DNA of 32,492 nucleotides from Caryophanales bacterium (GCA_012840465.1 DULJ01000049.1:1-32492); one strand, 5' to 3'. Shown: positions 1 through 8,143, counted from the stretch's first letter. Notes: generated from the sequence alone by a model not told the origin. Made by a program: numbers and translations.

Positions 1-73
1 AGAATGAGTTTAGTCTATACTCATTAAGTGTGCTTCAGCATAAGGGCTTATAGAAGGACTTCAGCCTTGAGTA

Positions 74-125
74 TCGACTTTAGTCGACGACATTTATGTC
101 AAAATCCACCTGCTTTAGCAGGTGG
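74..125. repeat. Cluster of three short hairpins in mobile-element debris
   Basis: Three perfect stem-loops stand almost end to end: TCGACT/AGTCGA (74-87), GACAT/ATGTC (89-100) and CCACCTGC/GCAGGTGG (106-125), the last followed by TCTTTT. The third could act as a terminator for a gene to the left of the window. The tandem arrangement also resembles the structured ends of IS200/IS605-type elements or an associated RNA, but no transposase is present to prove this. The stretch 1-302 holds no credible gene apart from the coding remnant ending at 251. Confidence 0.45.
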
Positions 126-294
126 TCTTTTAAGTTTAATGAAACTAGTGGAGATAGACGCAAATGGGGTTTGTAAATTATGGTATATAAAGAAATAAAT
201 CTTTCTCATTGATTTCTGACTAATTTATTTAAATCCTTAATTTTGGCTCCTTACTTGATAGAACTAGAACGATAGGGAAGTGTTTTAATGATTC

Positions 295-302
295 GTTCTT
301 GG
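295..302. repeat. Left 8-bp target-site duplication of the IS66 element
   Basis: GTTCTTGG lies directly outside the left end of the IS and is repeated exactly at 2723-2730 outside the right end. Eight base pairs is the duplication length typical of the IS66 family. Confidence 0.93.
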
Positions 303-403
303 GTAAGCCCAAAATAAAAATAAGTGCACCTTCATGGTACGCATGACAAATAACCGTTTATCGTGATTTTTTTAATCAGATAGACGGTTATTTTATTGCC
401 GCA

Positions 404-2071
404 TTATGCTTGTATCATTTTTGACCAAGGCATATATTGATTTAAAATTTCCGGATGTTGATAGATATCTAGATTCGGTAAATCCGTCAGTAACTTCAAG
501 AGATACCGATAGAAATCCACACCGTTTGCTTTTGCTGTTTCTGCGAGACTTAAACAAATGGCGTTGGCTTTGGCTTTGGCACCAGCTTCACTAACAGAGT
601 GGATCCAGTTTTTTCGACCCACTACACTTGGACGGATGGCATTTTCTGCTGGATTATTATCAATTTCAATTCGCCCATCATTTAAGAATGTCTTGAGCCC
701 ATTAGCCCTGTTCAATGTGTATTCAGCTGCTTTCGCAAGTGCATTTTTGCCGCAGAATGGTGACGTTTCTACCCATTCAAGGAATTTATCTACAATTGGT
801 TTCGAATATTTTTGGCGTTTTTTTCTTCGTTTACTCGGAGACAAATGTTTAAATTTCCTTTCAAGGCGGTATAAATCGTCACAGTAATTCACACCAATTC
901 GTCCATTTTTGCTGTCTGCTTTCAGCCAATAACGTCGAATATGCGCAAAACAATTTGCGAAGGTAACGCCTTTCAATTTATCATAAGCCGAATATCCATC
1001 ACAAACAATCGTTCCAGAAAAGCCATAAATGAAGTCTTCAAGGACAGATCGAGCACGTGATAACGAGCTTTGAAAAAGAGTTATAATTGGCCCTTGGCAC
1101 GGCACACTTCGAAACACCCAATTATAAGCATTGGTTTGTCCAGATTTTCCATCGGATCGGTTGATAATTTGCGCATAAGTTTCATCGACATGTAAAACAG
1201 ATTTAGCCATCATCAAATGTTTCATTTGTTCATAAATAGGCGATAACCAATCATGCACTGCACGTATAACCCAATTGGAAAGGTTCTTATCATTCGTGAT
1301 CAAACCATAACGTTCCCATTCCTTTACCTGACGGTAAAGGGGCAAGTATTGCATAAATTTATCATAGATGACTTTGGCAAGTACGCTAGGACTTGCCATG
1401 CTTCGTTGAATGGGGGCTTGTGGCGCTTTACCACGTTTAATTTGCGCTTTTTGAAATGCATCACCTTTACAGTTTTTACATTCATAAGCATGTTCAATGT
1501 GTTGAACTTTCTTCATTCTTGCAGGAATAAATTCTGCTTCTTCGCGTACGATGGTACTGCCAATTTCAATCATTTGGCCTTGGCAACAGTCACACATTGT
1601 ATTTTTTGGATGATGGTGAACAGCTTCTACTTCAATACCATCACGCAATGAATCATTTCGTTTTTTCTTTTGTGCTTTTCGTACAACAGTATATGAAATC
1701 GTCTGTTGGCTTTGTTCTTCTGTATGCTCAGATTCGCTAAAAGGCGGGTCATCATCAAATAATGAACCCTGTCCATCTGGCGCATTATATTTAGTCTTTT
1801 CGGTTTTAGAACCATATAATAGCTTAGTTAAATGGCGAAGTTGTTCAGTTAACGCTTCGTTCTGCTTTAATGATTGATCTAACTTTTTCGATAGTTCTTT
1901 GTTTTGTTGGTTCGTTTGAGCCAATTGTTCTTCAAGAAGTCGAATTAATTTCTCATATTGATTTTCATTATTAGAAGAGACGTTTCCCAAATCATTCACC
2001 ACTTTTCGTTCGTATAATTTCTTTCCTATTATACCATTTCGAATAGTGGAAAAAAGATAAAAGTCAGTCAT
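404..2071 (-). CDS. tnpC: IS66-family transposase TnpC
   Basis: This is the DDE transposase of the element, 555 residues from the ATG at 2071. It has an N-terminal coiled coil rich in Leu and Gln (about 36-85). A zinc-binding region follows (C160, C162, C163 and the C198/C201 pair). The catalytic core has D296 in HVDETY, D358 in VCDGYSAY and E476 in DNNPAENAIRP, the characteristic IS66 tail. The frame stays open upstream to 2344, but that part only overlaps tnpB and is probably not translated. The start is not certain: the nearest good ribosome site (AAAAGGAGT, about 2100-2108) lies inside the tnpB end, some 30 bases from this ATG. Coupling to tnpB, which stops at 2094, is likely. Confidence 0.93.
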   Translation of the reverse strand: MTDFYLFSTIRNGIIGKKLYERKVVNDLGNVSSNNENQYEKLIRLLEEQLAQTNQQNKELSKKLDQSLKQNEALTEQLRHLTKLLYGSKTEKTKYNAPDGQGSLFDDDPPFSESEHTEEQSQQTISYTVVRKAQKKKRNDSLRDGIEVEAVHHHPKNTMCDCCQGQMIEIGSTIVREEAEFIPARMKKVQHIEHAYECKNCKGDAFQKAQIKRGKAPQAPIQRSMASPSVLAKVIYDKFMQYLPLYRQVKEWERYGLITNDKNLSNWVIRAVHDWLSPIYEQMKHLMMAKSVLHVDETYAQIINRSDGKSGQTNAYNWVFRSVPCQGPIITLFQSSLSRARSVLEDFIYGFSGTIVCDGYSAYDKLKGVTFANCFAHIRRYWLKADSKNGRIGVNYCDDLYRLERKFKHLSPSKRRKKRQKYSKPIVDKFLEWVETSPFCGKNALAKAAEYTLNRANGLKTFLNDGRIEIDNNPAENAIRPSVVGRKNWIHSVSEAGAKAKANAICLSLAETAKANGVDFYRYLLKLLTDLPNLDIYQHPEILNQYMPWSKMIQA

Positions 2072-2093
2072 TTTAATACTATTTTTGGTAGAT

Positions 2094-2447
2094 TTAGAAC
2101 ACTCCTTTTGGAGATTTTCGAATCGCCTTTGGTTGCTGAATTGATAACCCTTCAAGCAGCCAGCGAAGGGTCTGTTGAGAAAGTTTCCGTACTTCATTTT
2201 CATCTTTGGGCCACTGAAGTTTTCCGTTATCCAAACGTTTATAAAGCATGGCGAAGCCATCCTCATCAAAATATAAACATTTATAGCGGTCCTTACTCCA
2301 TCCGGAAAACAAGAATATAGAATCACCGTAAGGGTCGAGATCAAAAGAATCCTGAATCAGAGTGGCAAGCCCGTCAATGCCCTTGCTCATATCCGTTTTA
2401 CCGCAAATAATATAAATATTTTTCACGCTTGTAAAATCGTGCCTCAT
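2094..2447 (-). CDS. tnpB: IS66 accessory protein TnpB
   Basis: This 117-residue protein has the family's usual length and hallmarks: an early IYIICGKTDMSKGIDGLA segment, then FLFSGWSKDRYKCLYFDEDGF, then KLQWP before a basic C terminus. TnpB is required for transposition of IS66 elements, but its biochemical role is unsettled. Its ATG overlaps the tnpA stop by four bases (ATGA), which implies translational coupling. It ends 22 bases before the chosen tnpC start. Confidence 0.93.
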   Translation of the reverse strand: MRHDFTSVKNIYIICGKTDMSKGIDGLATLIQDSFDLDPYGDSIFLFSGWSKDRYKCLYFDEDGFAMLYKRLDNGKLQWPKDENEVRKLSQQTLRWLLEGLSIQQPKAIRKSPKGVF

Positions 2448-2638
2448 AGATGTTTTAGCCCCCTCATAACAGTTTGGATAATGCGCTCATCTACGCCGTT
2501 GAAGAAGGTGATTTTTGTAGTTGCCGTCTTGATCATGCAAGCTGGATTTGAGGAAAGCACTGCTGGATTAATTTCAGTAGTACTTTTATCTTTGGATTGT
2601 AATGTAACGGGGACGATGGTTAATATTTGTTGTGGCAT
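2444..2638 (-). CDS. tnpA: IS66 accessory protein TnpA, short form
   Basis: The product has 64 residues and a strong ribosome site (AAAGGAGGTG) at ideal distance from the ATG. Its C-terminal stretch TKITFFNGVDERIIQTVMRGL matches the usual end of IS66 TnpA (a beta strand, then a helix ending in a leucine). The N-terminal helix-turn-helix of longer TnpA proteins is absent. The good ribosome site and overlap with tnpB suggest this short form is the genuine product rather than a truncation. Its role is inferred from position and this C-terminal match. Confidence 0.75.
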   Translation of the reverse strand: MPQQILTIVPVTLQSKDKSTTEINPAVLSSNPACMIKTATTKITFFNGVDERIIQTVMRGLKHL

Positions 2639-2722
2639 AGAAAAACACCTCCTTTATTTGATACATGTATCGTAACAAAGAGGTGCTGTTGATTTGTATG
2701 CGTTGTTTGATTGGGGGCTTAC

Positions 2723-2730
2723 GTTCTTGG
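2723..2730. repeat. Right 8-bp target-site duplication of the IS66 element
   Basis: GTTCTTGG is identical to 295-302 and begins at the first base beyond the right end of the IS. Confidence 0.93.
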
Positions 2731-2784
2731 TTTTGAACAAGAGCTTTTAATTCTTCATATTGTTCTGGGATTTAACTGATTACT

Positions 2785-2870
2785 TTTAACTTCATTCAGC
2801 AGAAGTCTTCGACTTCCATAAGTGGTTTTAAATTCAGTGGGAGTACCAACCCCTGCTGAATAAAGTTAAA
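2785..2870. repeat. Long imperfect inverted repeat enclosing a second hairpin
   Basis: TTTAACTT-c-ATTCAGCAG (2785-2802) pairs with CTGCTGAAT-a-AAGTTAAA (2853-2870), giving 17 pairs with one mismatch. Within it lies GAAGTC-TTC-GACTTC (2802-2816). A second structure follows: GCCACA-TCC-TGTGGC (2932-2946), flanked by AAAGAC (2919-2924) and GTCTTT (2950-2955). No transposase is present. A small non-autonomous element, an IS200/IS605-type end or a structured RNA remnant would all fit. Confidence 0.55.
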
Positions 2871-2916
2871 GCCTCCGGCGAGCCTTGCGATTTTTAAAGG
2901 TAGCTTTTCGAGCAGA

Positions 2917-3218
2917 TCAAAGACTAAGAACGCCACATCCTGTGGCAACGTCTTTGTGACCCATGTCCTGTGGACCTAAAAAGTCTGGGCGCAAATACGC
3001 CAAGGCGAATTTGATTATCTGCCGTTGCCCATCTTTTAAGTCTAGCTGAACGATCTTAAAATCATTCATTTGGACCTCAAGATTGGACTTTAAATTGATA
3101 ATACTTCAAGGTCTGATTTTAAATTAACCATCTGACTTTCCAAATCTGTCTTAACATTTTTAAATTGGACTTCTAGTCGATCCAACCTTTGATTAATCTG
3201 TTGCAATACATTTTTCAT
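2917..3218 (-). pseudogene. Frameshifted small coiled-coil protein gene
   Basis: An ATG at 3218 follows a GGAGG site (about 3229-3233). It opens a 42-residue frame of coiled-coil character (repeated Leu, Glu, Lys and Gln in heptad-like spacing), stopping at 3090. Directly after the stop another frame continues the same pattern (NLKSNLEVQMNDFK, then DGQRQIIKFALAYLRPDF) until 2917. The join is best explained by a single-base indel. The last dozen codons run into the hairpin at 2919-2955, so the true end may be lost. Function is unknown; short Leu/Lys/Glu coiled-coil proteins occur beside Bacillus phage-like regulators. Confidence 0.5.
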
Positions 3219-3477
3219 TTCTATCATTCCTCCAATTACTATTCGTTATTTTATGATAAATGGGTTTTCCGTGTACAATTTCCAGAGTAATCTAATTAAT
3301 TCATTGCATTTTGGTGTATTAGTATTCCCCAAAAATAATATCTCACATAGCACGTTCTACTAGTTAAATAAAGTCTACATTTTAATATAAAATGTTATAA
3401 ACTTATTTTACCGTCGATTATCCCTGTACTTCATTTAATAGGAAACCATTTTCAAAAAAATAAATATACTATTTCTA

Positions 3478-3506
3478 TTTACAAAATTCAGAAAATACCT
3501 TTTAAT
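3478..3506 (+). promoter_or_regulatory. Candidate livK promoter
   Basis: TTTACA (3478-3483), a 17-base spacer and TTTAAT (3501-3506) form a reasonable SigA promoter about 30 bases before the livK start. The -10 is weak; TAATAT at 3511-3516 lies close by. The CodY-like box falls inside this promoter. Confidence 0.4.
3483..3497. promoter_or_regulatory. CodY-like operator at the liv promoter
   Basis: AAAATTCAGAAAATA matches 12 of 15 positions of the CodY consensus AATTTTCWGAAAATT. It overlaps the candidate -35 and spacer, where bound CodY would repress. CodY senses isoleucine, leucine, valine and GTP and represses branched-chain amino acid uptake genes in Bacillus, so the target is biologically apt. 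AT-rich DNA gives chance matches, so this remains a prediction. Confidence 0.55.
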
Positions 3507-3538
3507 AGAATAATATAAAAATAACTTTTAGGGGGATT

Positions 3539-4720
3539 ATGATGAAAAATGTCAAAATTTTAATGCTGGCATTGACCATGATGATGGCAATGTTCCTTGC
3601 CGCTTGTGGTGGGGGAAATAAAGCTACAAACGGCAACGATTCAAAAGAACAGACTGGTGGTAATACAGAAAAGTCTGCTGACGCAATTGAAGCGAAAATT
3701 GGTGTTATCGCTTGGATGACTGGTTCTGGTGCAGGTTATGGGGAAGCTATTACTAATGGTATTAATTTGGCGTTAGAAGAAATCAACGCTAAAGGTGAAG
3801 TTAAAATTGATCTTGTAGTTGAAGATTCTGCTGGTAAGCAGGAGCAAGCTTTATCAGCAGCACAAAAGTTAATTAACTCTGATAATGTAACTGGTTTAAT
3901 TGGACCTACATTAAGTACTGAAATGAACGTAGTAGGACAAGAAGCAGATTTAGCTGGAGTACCAACTATGGGAACATCAACTACAGCACAAGGTATTCCT
4001 GAGATTGGGGACTATATTTTTAGGGATTCAATTCCTGAGTCTTTAGCAATTCCAGCTGCTATGCAAAAAGCAATTGATAAATATGGTGTTAAAAAAGTAG
4101 CCATTATGTATGGAAATGACGATGTATTCACAAAGTCTGGTTTTGACACAATGAAAGCAACAGCAGAAGAAATGGGCCTAGAGGTTTTAACAATTGAAAC
4201 GTTCCAAAAAGGTCAATCTGACTATAATGCACAGCTAACAAAAATTAAGAGTTTAAACCCTGATTTAATTTTATGTTCTGCTTTATATAACGAAGGGGCT
4301 GTAATCATGGGCCAAGCTCGTAAGATGGGACTTACAGTACCATTCGTTGGAGGTAACGGCTTTAACTCTCCAGAGGTTATCAAAATTGCTGGGGATGCTT
4401 CAAATGGTTTAATTGTTGCAACTCCTTGGTTTGGTGCTAAAGAAGATGCAAAGGTACAAGAATTTGTTAAGAAATACACTGATAAATACGGTAAAGAACC
4501 CGACCAATTCGCTGCACAAGCATATGAGGGACTTTATTTATTTGCAGAAGCTATCAAAAATGCTGGTGAGGCAGACCGCGATGCTGTTCGTGATGCTTTA
4601 GCAGATATTAAAGGCTTCGAGGGTATCTTGGGAACGATGTCTTTTGACAAAGTAGGAGACATTGTTATGGATCCAACTGTATTAGTTATAGATGGTGGGC
4701 AATTCAAATTATTTGAATAA
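3539..4720 (+). CDS. livK: Branched-chain amino acid ABC transporter, substrate-binding lipoprotein
   Basis: This is the extracellular ligand-binding component of a Liv-type importer, 393 residues. A hydrophobic signal peptide ends in the lipobox LAAC with Cys23 as the lipidation site. A glycine- and polar-rich linker follows, then a type I periplasmic-binding fold (Peripla_BP_6): EAKIGVIAWMTGSGAGYGEA near the start, LIGPTLSTEMNVVGQ, and KKVAIMYGNDDVFTKSG at the second lobe. AGGGGG (3530-3535) precedes the ATG at 3539; the next codon is also ATG. It is the first gene of the five-gene operon livKHMGF and lies directly behind a CodY-like box. Ligand is inferred as Leu/Ile/Val from the family; other amino acids or amides are possible. 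Confidence 0.93.
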   Translation: MMKNVKILMLALTMMMAMFLAACGGGNKATNGNDSKEQTGGNTEKSADAIEAKIGVIAWMTGSGAGYGEAITNGINLALEEINAKGEVKIDLVVEDSAGKQEQALSAAQKLINSDNVTGLIGPTLSTEMNVVGQEADLAGVPTMGTSTTAQGIPEIGDYIFRDSIPESLAIPAAMQKAIDKYGVKKVAIMYGNDDVFTKSGFDTMKATAEEMGLEVLTIETFQKGQSDYNAQLTKIKSLNPDLILCSALYNEGAVIMGQARKMGLTVPFVGGNGFNSPEVIKIAGDASNGLIVATPWFGAKEDAKVQEFVKKYTDKYGKEPDQFAAQAYEGLYLFAEAIKNAGEADRDAVRDALADIKGFEGILGTMSFDKVGDIVMDPTVLVIDGGQFKLFE

Positions 4721-4745
4721 TGATTTGTGAAAGGAGAGGCACCAA

Positions 4746-5627
4746 TTGTTTATAGAGCAGCTAATCAACGGCATAACGCTTGGTAGTATTTATGCAATAG
4801 TAGCCCTTGGATTTACGTTAGTATTCGGTGTATTAAATATTATCAATATGTCACACGGTGAAATATTCATGTTCGGTGCCTTTATGGGAGTGCTTGTTAC
4901 TCAGACTTATCAATTGCCTTTATGGGTAGGATTCCTAGTAGCCATTGCTGTTACAGGTATTATGGGCTATTTCTTGGAACGTTTCGCATTAAGGCCACTA
5001 CGAGGAAAGCAAGGTGTATCACACCTTGCTCCTCTTATAAGTACCATAGGGGTATCTATTTTTCTTGAAAATCTTGCCCATCATTTATTTGGGGCGGGAA
5101 ATCATCCATTTAGAACTTCTTTTTCAGAGATTAGTATAAAGGTTGGTTCAATAACAATTTACGTTGTGCAAATTGTTATTTTTGTTATTTCTGTTATCTT
5201 AATGATTGCCTTATCTTACTGGTTATCCAAGACAAAGGCTGGGAAAGCATTACGAGCTAGTGCAGAAAACCTAAATGCAGCAAGTTTACTCGGCGTAAAC
5301 ACTAAGAGAATCATTACTTTTACCGTAATCCTTGCTTCGTCTTTGGGAGGTATTGCGGGGATTTTAGTTGGTATGGCATTTAACTCTGTTACACCACAAA
5401 TGGGTCTTTCCATGGGCTTAAAAGGGCTTGCAATCATTATTTTAGGTGGTATGGGAAGCGTAAGAGGCGCTATGGCTGGCGGATTGATTTTAGGTTTATC
5501 TGAAACATTTGTTGTCGCTTTTGGTGATTCAGGTTATCGCGACGCGATTGCCTTTGTTATGATCATCCTCATTCTATTAGTTCGCCCACAAGGACTATTT
5601 GGATCTGCGGCACCGGAAAGGCCGTGA
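4746..5627 (+). CDS. livH: Branched-chain amino acid ABC transporter permease LivH
   Basis: This is an integral membrane permease of 293 residues with about eight hydrophobic segments. It starts with TTG, supported by AAAGGAGAGG (about 4730-4739) at good distance. Family features include the N-terminal NGITLGSIYAIVALGFTLVFG segment, the NMSHGEIFMFGAF stretch, the cytoplasmic loop KTKAGKALRASAENLNAASLLGVN that contacts the ATPases, and GGMGSVRGAMAGGLILG near the end. It pairs with LivM to form the translocation channel. The gap to livK is short, so the two are co-transcribed. Confidence 0.94.
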   Translation: MFIEQLINGITLGSIYAIVALGFTLVFGVLNIINMSHGEIFMFGAFMGVLVTQTYQLPLWVGFLVAIAVTGIMGYFLERFALRPLRGKQGVSHLAPLISTIGVSIFLENLAHHLFGAGNHPFRTSFSEISIKVGSITIYVVQIVIFVISVILMIALSYWLSKTKAGKALRASAENLNAASLLGVNTKRIITFTVILASSLGGIAGILVGMAFNSVTPQMGLSMGLKGLAIIILGGMGSVRGAMAGGLILGLSETFVVAFGDSGYRDAIAFVMIILILLVRPQGLFGSAAPERP

Positions 5628-5631
5628 TGAG

Positions 5632-6606
5632 ATGTTAGAAAATATGATTAATCCATATTATTTACAAGTTGCTTCATTTATATTAATCAATATCATTCTA
5701 GGAATCAGTATTTATATAACACTCGCAACTGGCCAGATTTCTCTAGGTAATGCCGGTTTTATGGGAATTGGAGCTTATACTTCTGCACTTGTTACAATTC
5801 ACTTCGACCTACCTATTATTATAGGGATAATAGTAGGAACAATTGTCGCTGGATTTGTAGGTCTTTTAGTTGGTTTACCGACATTAAGACTCCAAGGCGT
5901 GTTTTTAGCTATTTGTACATTGGGTTTCGGTGAAGTAGTACGGGTTTTCTTTATTAACTGGGAATCTGTTACGAATGGTGCTGTAGGAGTTTCCGGAATT
6001 CCGCATATTGGTCGTGAAATTCTTTCAACAGCAAAAGGGTGGGGAATTAACCCTGCTGATTTTGGTCTTCGAAACAACCAATTTATTAGTTTGGCAGTTT
6101 TCGTTCTGTTATTATTAATCGTGATCATATTGTTATGGTTTTTCATCCGTCAAAACAATTCACGTGTTGGTCGTGCATTTGCTGCTATTCGTATGGATGA
6201 GCGGGCAACAGAAGCAATGGGTGTTAACATAACTTACTATAAAATTTTAGCTTTTGTACAAGGTGCTATGATTTCAGGATTTGCAGGGACGTTATTTGCA
6301 CATGTTGTAGCATATATTAGCCCAGCCGATTTCTCCTATCATAAGGCAGTAGAAATTTTAATATTTGCAGTGTTTGGCGGTAGTGAAGTTATTTGGGGAC
6401 CAGTATTCGGTGCAGCTTTATTAACATCATTACCAGAGTTTTTAAGAGGTATAGCGGAATATCGCTTCATGATTTACGGAGCTATTCTTGTAGCGATGAT
6501 GGCGTTCCGTCCACAAGGTATTCTTGATCCAATTTGGTTTAGAAATAAAAAACTTTTTGGGAAACGTAAAACTTCAGTGAAAAGGGGTGCTGACCATGGT
6601 GCTTGA
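5632..6606 (+). CDS. livM: Branched-chain amino acid ABC transporter permease LivM
   Basis: The second channel subunit has 324 residues from the ATG at 5632, preceded by GGAAAGG (5615-5621). The frame is open further upstream only by overlapping livH. Typical features are the TGQISLGNAGFMGIGAYTSA segment, the GLPTLRLQGVFLAICTLGFGE stretch, the ATPase-contact loop SRVGRAFAAIRMDERATEAMGVN, and FGGSEVIWGPVFGAAL near the C terminus. The last codons overlap the livG start by 11 bases, which suggests translational coupling. Confidence 0.94.
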   Translation: MLENMINPYYLQVASFILINIILGISIYITLATGQISLGNAGFMGIGAYTSALVTIHFDLPIIIGIIVGTIVAGFVGLLVGLPTLRLQGVFLAICTLGFGEVVRVFFINWESVTNGAVGVSGIPHIGREILSTAKGWGINPADFGLRNNQFISLAVFVLLLLIVIILLWFFIRQNNSRVGRAFAAIRMDERATEAMGVNITYYKILAFVQGAMISGFAGTLFAHVVAYISPADFSYHKAVEILIFAVFGGSEVIWGPVFGAALLTSLPEFLRGIAEYRFMIYGAILVAMMAFRPQGILDPIWFRNKKLFGKRKTSVKRGADHGA

Positions 6607-7369
6607 AATCAAACAAGTAAGTAAAAGCTTTGGTGGTCTCCAGGCATTAACTGACGTAACGTTTTCAATTGAAGAGGGTCAGGTTTTCGGATTAATTGGT
6701 CCGAATGGCGCCGGGAAAACAACGATGTTTAATATTATTACATCGATGTTTCCGCCAACTGTCGGTGAGATAAAATTTTTAAAAGAAAACATTACGGGCT
6801 TGAGGCCTCACCAAATAACTGAAAAAGGAATTTGCCGGACGTTTCAAAATATCCGCTTATTTCAACAAATGACTGTACTTGAAAATGTAATGGTAGGTAC
6901 ACATTGCCGAACAAAGTCAGGTGTTTGGAAAAGTGTTTTTAAACCAAAGTCGCAAAAGCTGGAAGAAAAGGAAGTTATCGAACAAGCGGAAAGACTTCTT
7001 GAATTAGTAGGTTTACTAGAATATAGGGATACGATTTCCGAAAACCTTTCATACGGACAGCAAAGACGTTTGGAGATTGCGCGTGCTCTTGCAAGTTCAC
7101 CGAAACTATTATTATTGGATGAACCAGCGGCCGGGATGAATGAAAAAGAAACACAAGATTTATTAGATTTAATCTTTTTAATCAAAAGTAAAGGCTTAAC
7201 GATTTTATTAATTGAACACGATATGCCTTTAGTAATGAAGGCATGTGACCGTATTGCCGTTCTCAACTTCGGACAAAAGATTGCCGAAGGCACTCCAAAG
7301 GAAATTCAAGACGACCCAGTCGTAATCGAAGCCTACCTTGGTAGAGAGGAGGACGACGAGCTTGCTTAA
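6596..7369 (+). CDS. livG: Branched-chain amino acid ABC transporter ATPase LivG
   Basis: This 257-residue ATP-binding subunit energises import. The ATG at 6596 is chosen because AAAGGGG (6581-6587) sits at normal spacing; the upstream GTG at 6587 would overlap the ribosome site. Walker A GPNGAGKT is at 35-42, followed by the LivG-type insertion after the Q-loop (CRTFQNIRLF). The ABC signature appears as LSYGQQRRLEIARAL and Walker B as LLLLDEPAAGMN. It overlaps livF by eight bases. LivG and LivF form the ATPase heterodimer. Confidence 0.95.
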   Translation: MVLEIKQVSKSFGGLQALTDVTFSIEEGQVFGLIGPNGAGKTTMFNIITSMFPPTVGEIKFLKENITGLRPHQITEKGICRTFQNIRLFQQMTVLENVMVGTHCRTKSGVWKSVFKPKSQKLEEKEVIEQAERLLELVGLLEYRDTISENLSYGQQRRLEIARALASSPKLLLLDEPAAGMNEKETQDLLDLIFLIKSKGLTILLIEHDMPLVMKACDRIAVLNFGQKIAEGTPKEIQDDPVVIEAYLGREEDDELA

Positions 7370-8063
7370 AGTTGAAGGGATTAGTACTTATTATGGAAAA
7401 ATACAAGCGCTGAAAAGCGTCTCATTAGAAGTAAAAGAAGGCACTATTGTCACAATTCTAGGTGCAAATGGTGCTGGTAAAACTACGACTATGAATACAA
7501 TCAGTGGTCTGCTCCATCCAAAGGAAGGGAAGATTTCCTTCCGAAATGAGGACATTACAAAACTGGAGCCATTTCAACTCGTTCGAAAAGGAATTGCTCT
7601 AGTACCTGAAGGCCGTGCAATTTTAACCGGCATGACAGTATTGGAAAACCTTGAAATGGGAGCCTATCACCGCAATGATAAAGGGGTAAAAGCGGATTTG
7701 GAAATGGTAATGGACCGATTCCCGATCCTTCGTGAACGAAAAGCCCAATTTGGAGGCACATTATCTGGTGGCCAGCAGCAAATGCTAGCCATTGCAAGAG
7801 CGCTTATGTCTAAGCCAAAGCTTCTGTTACTAGATGAACCTTCCATGGGATTAGCACCGCTAATCGTTCAAGATATTTTTAGAATCGTAAAAGAAATCAA
7901 TGCAACTGGTACAACGGTTTTAATCGTGGAGCAAAATGCACGGCAAGCATTGAAAATTGCTGACTACGGCTATGTACTGGAAACAGGAAAGGTTGTTGCA
8001 GAAGGATCAGCAGCACAACTATTAGAGGATTCAAGTATTAAAGAAGCTTACCTAGGACATTAA
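7362..8063 (+). CDS. livF: Branched-chain amino acid ABC transporter ATPase LivF
   Basis: The second ATPase subunit has 233 residues. The start is the TTG at 7362 (reads MLKVEGISTYYGK), behind GAGAGGAGG (about 7344-7352). Longer readings would overlap that site. It has Walker A GANGAGKT, signature LSGGQQQMLAIARAL, Walker B LLLLDEPSMGLAP and the LivF-specific start-of-chain STYYGKIQALK. It is the last gene of the operon; the next gene is convergent. Confidence 0.95.
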   Translation: MLKVEGISTYYGKIQALKSVSLEVKEGTIVTILGANGAGKTTTMNTISGLLHPKEGKISFRNEDITKLEPFQLVRKGIALVPEGRAILTGMTVLENLEMGAYHRNDKGVKADLEMVMDRFPILRERKAQFGGTLSGGQQQMLAIARALMSKPKLLLLDEPSMGLAPLIVQDIFRIVKEINATGTTVLIVEQNARQALKIADYGYVLETGKVVAEGSAAQLLEDSSIKEAYLGH

Positions 8064-8070
8064 AAAAGTA

Positions 8071-8117
8071 TTAACTGGGATACTGGGACAGGTTCACTGT
8101 CCCAAATAACCCATTAA
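8071..8117. terminator. Nested hairpin between convergent livF and aspA
   Basis: An inner stem GGGACAG-GTTCA-CTGTCCC (8085-8103) is enclosed by an outer pairing of TTAAcTGGG (8071-8079) with CCCATTAA (8110-8117). No U-run follows, so it is not a textbook intrinsic terminator. Its position between convergent genes suggests a bidirectional terminator or a dispersed intergenic palindrome. Confidence 0.55.
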
Positions 8118-8143
8118 CACAATTGATATTGCTGTAATTTATT

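Larger units (their letters stand above)
303..2722 (-). mobile_element. Complete IS66-family insertion sequence, 2420 bp
   Basis: The left end begins GTAAGCCC at 303 and the right end finishes with its complement GGGCTTAC at 2722. Past the first eight bases the terminal repeats are imperfect. An exact 8-bp direct repeat flanks the element. Inside are tnpA, tnpB and tnpC in the family's standard order, all on the minus strand. Intact genes and an unmutated duplication indicate a fairly recent insertion that may still be mobile. Confidence 0.95.
3219..3538. other. AT-rich intergenic region upstream of livK
   Basis: No open frame in this stretch looks coding. The left part drives the decayed minus-strand gene. 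The right part (from about 3440) carries the livK control region with a CodY-like box. I see no T-box or riboswitch architecture. Confidence 0.5.

Noticed and set aside
2072-2344. N-terminal extension of the IS66 transposase frame
   Set aside because: It lies entirely on top of tnpB, has no ribosome site and does not resemble any transposase N terminus; the start at 2071 gives a normal-length protein.
3219-3538. Possible T-box or riboswitch before livK
   Set aside because: I found no T-box sequence, specifier loop or terminator/antiterminator pair; the CodY-like box is the only recognisable control signal.
8071-8117. Possible CRISPR-like or attachment-site repeat
   Set aside because: It is a single nested palindrome between convergent genes with no repeated spacer structure and no integrase nearby.
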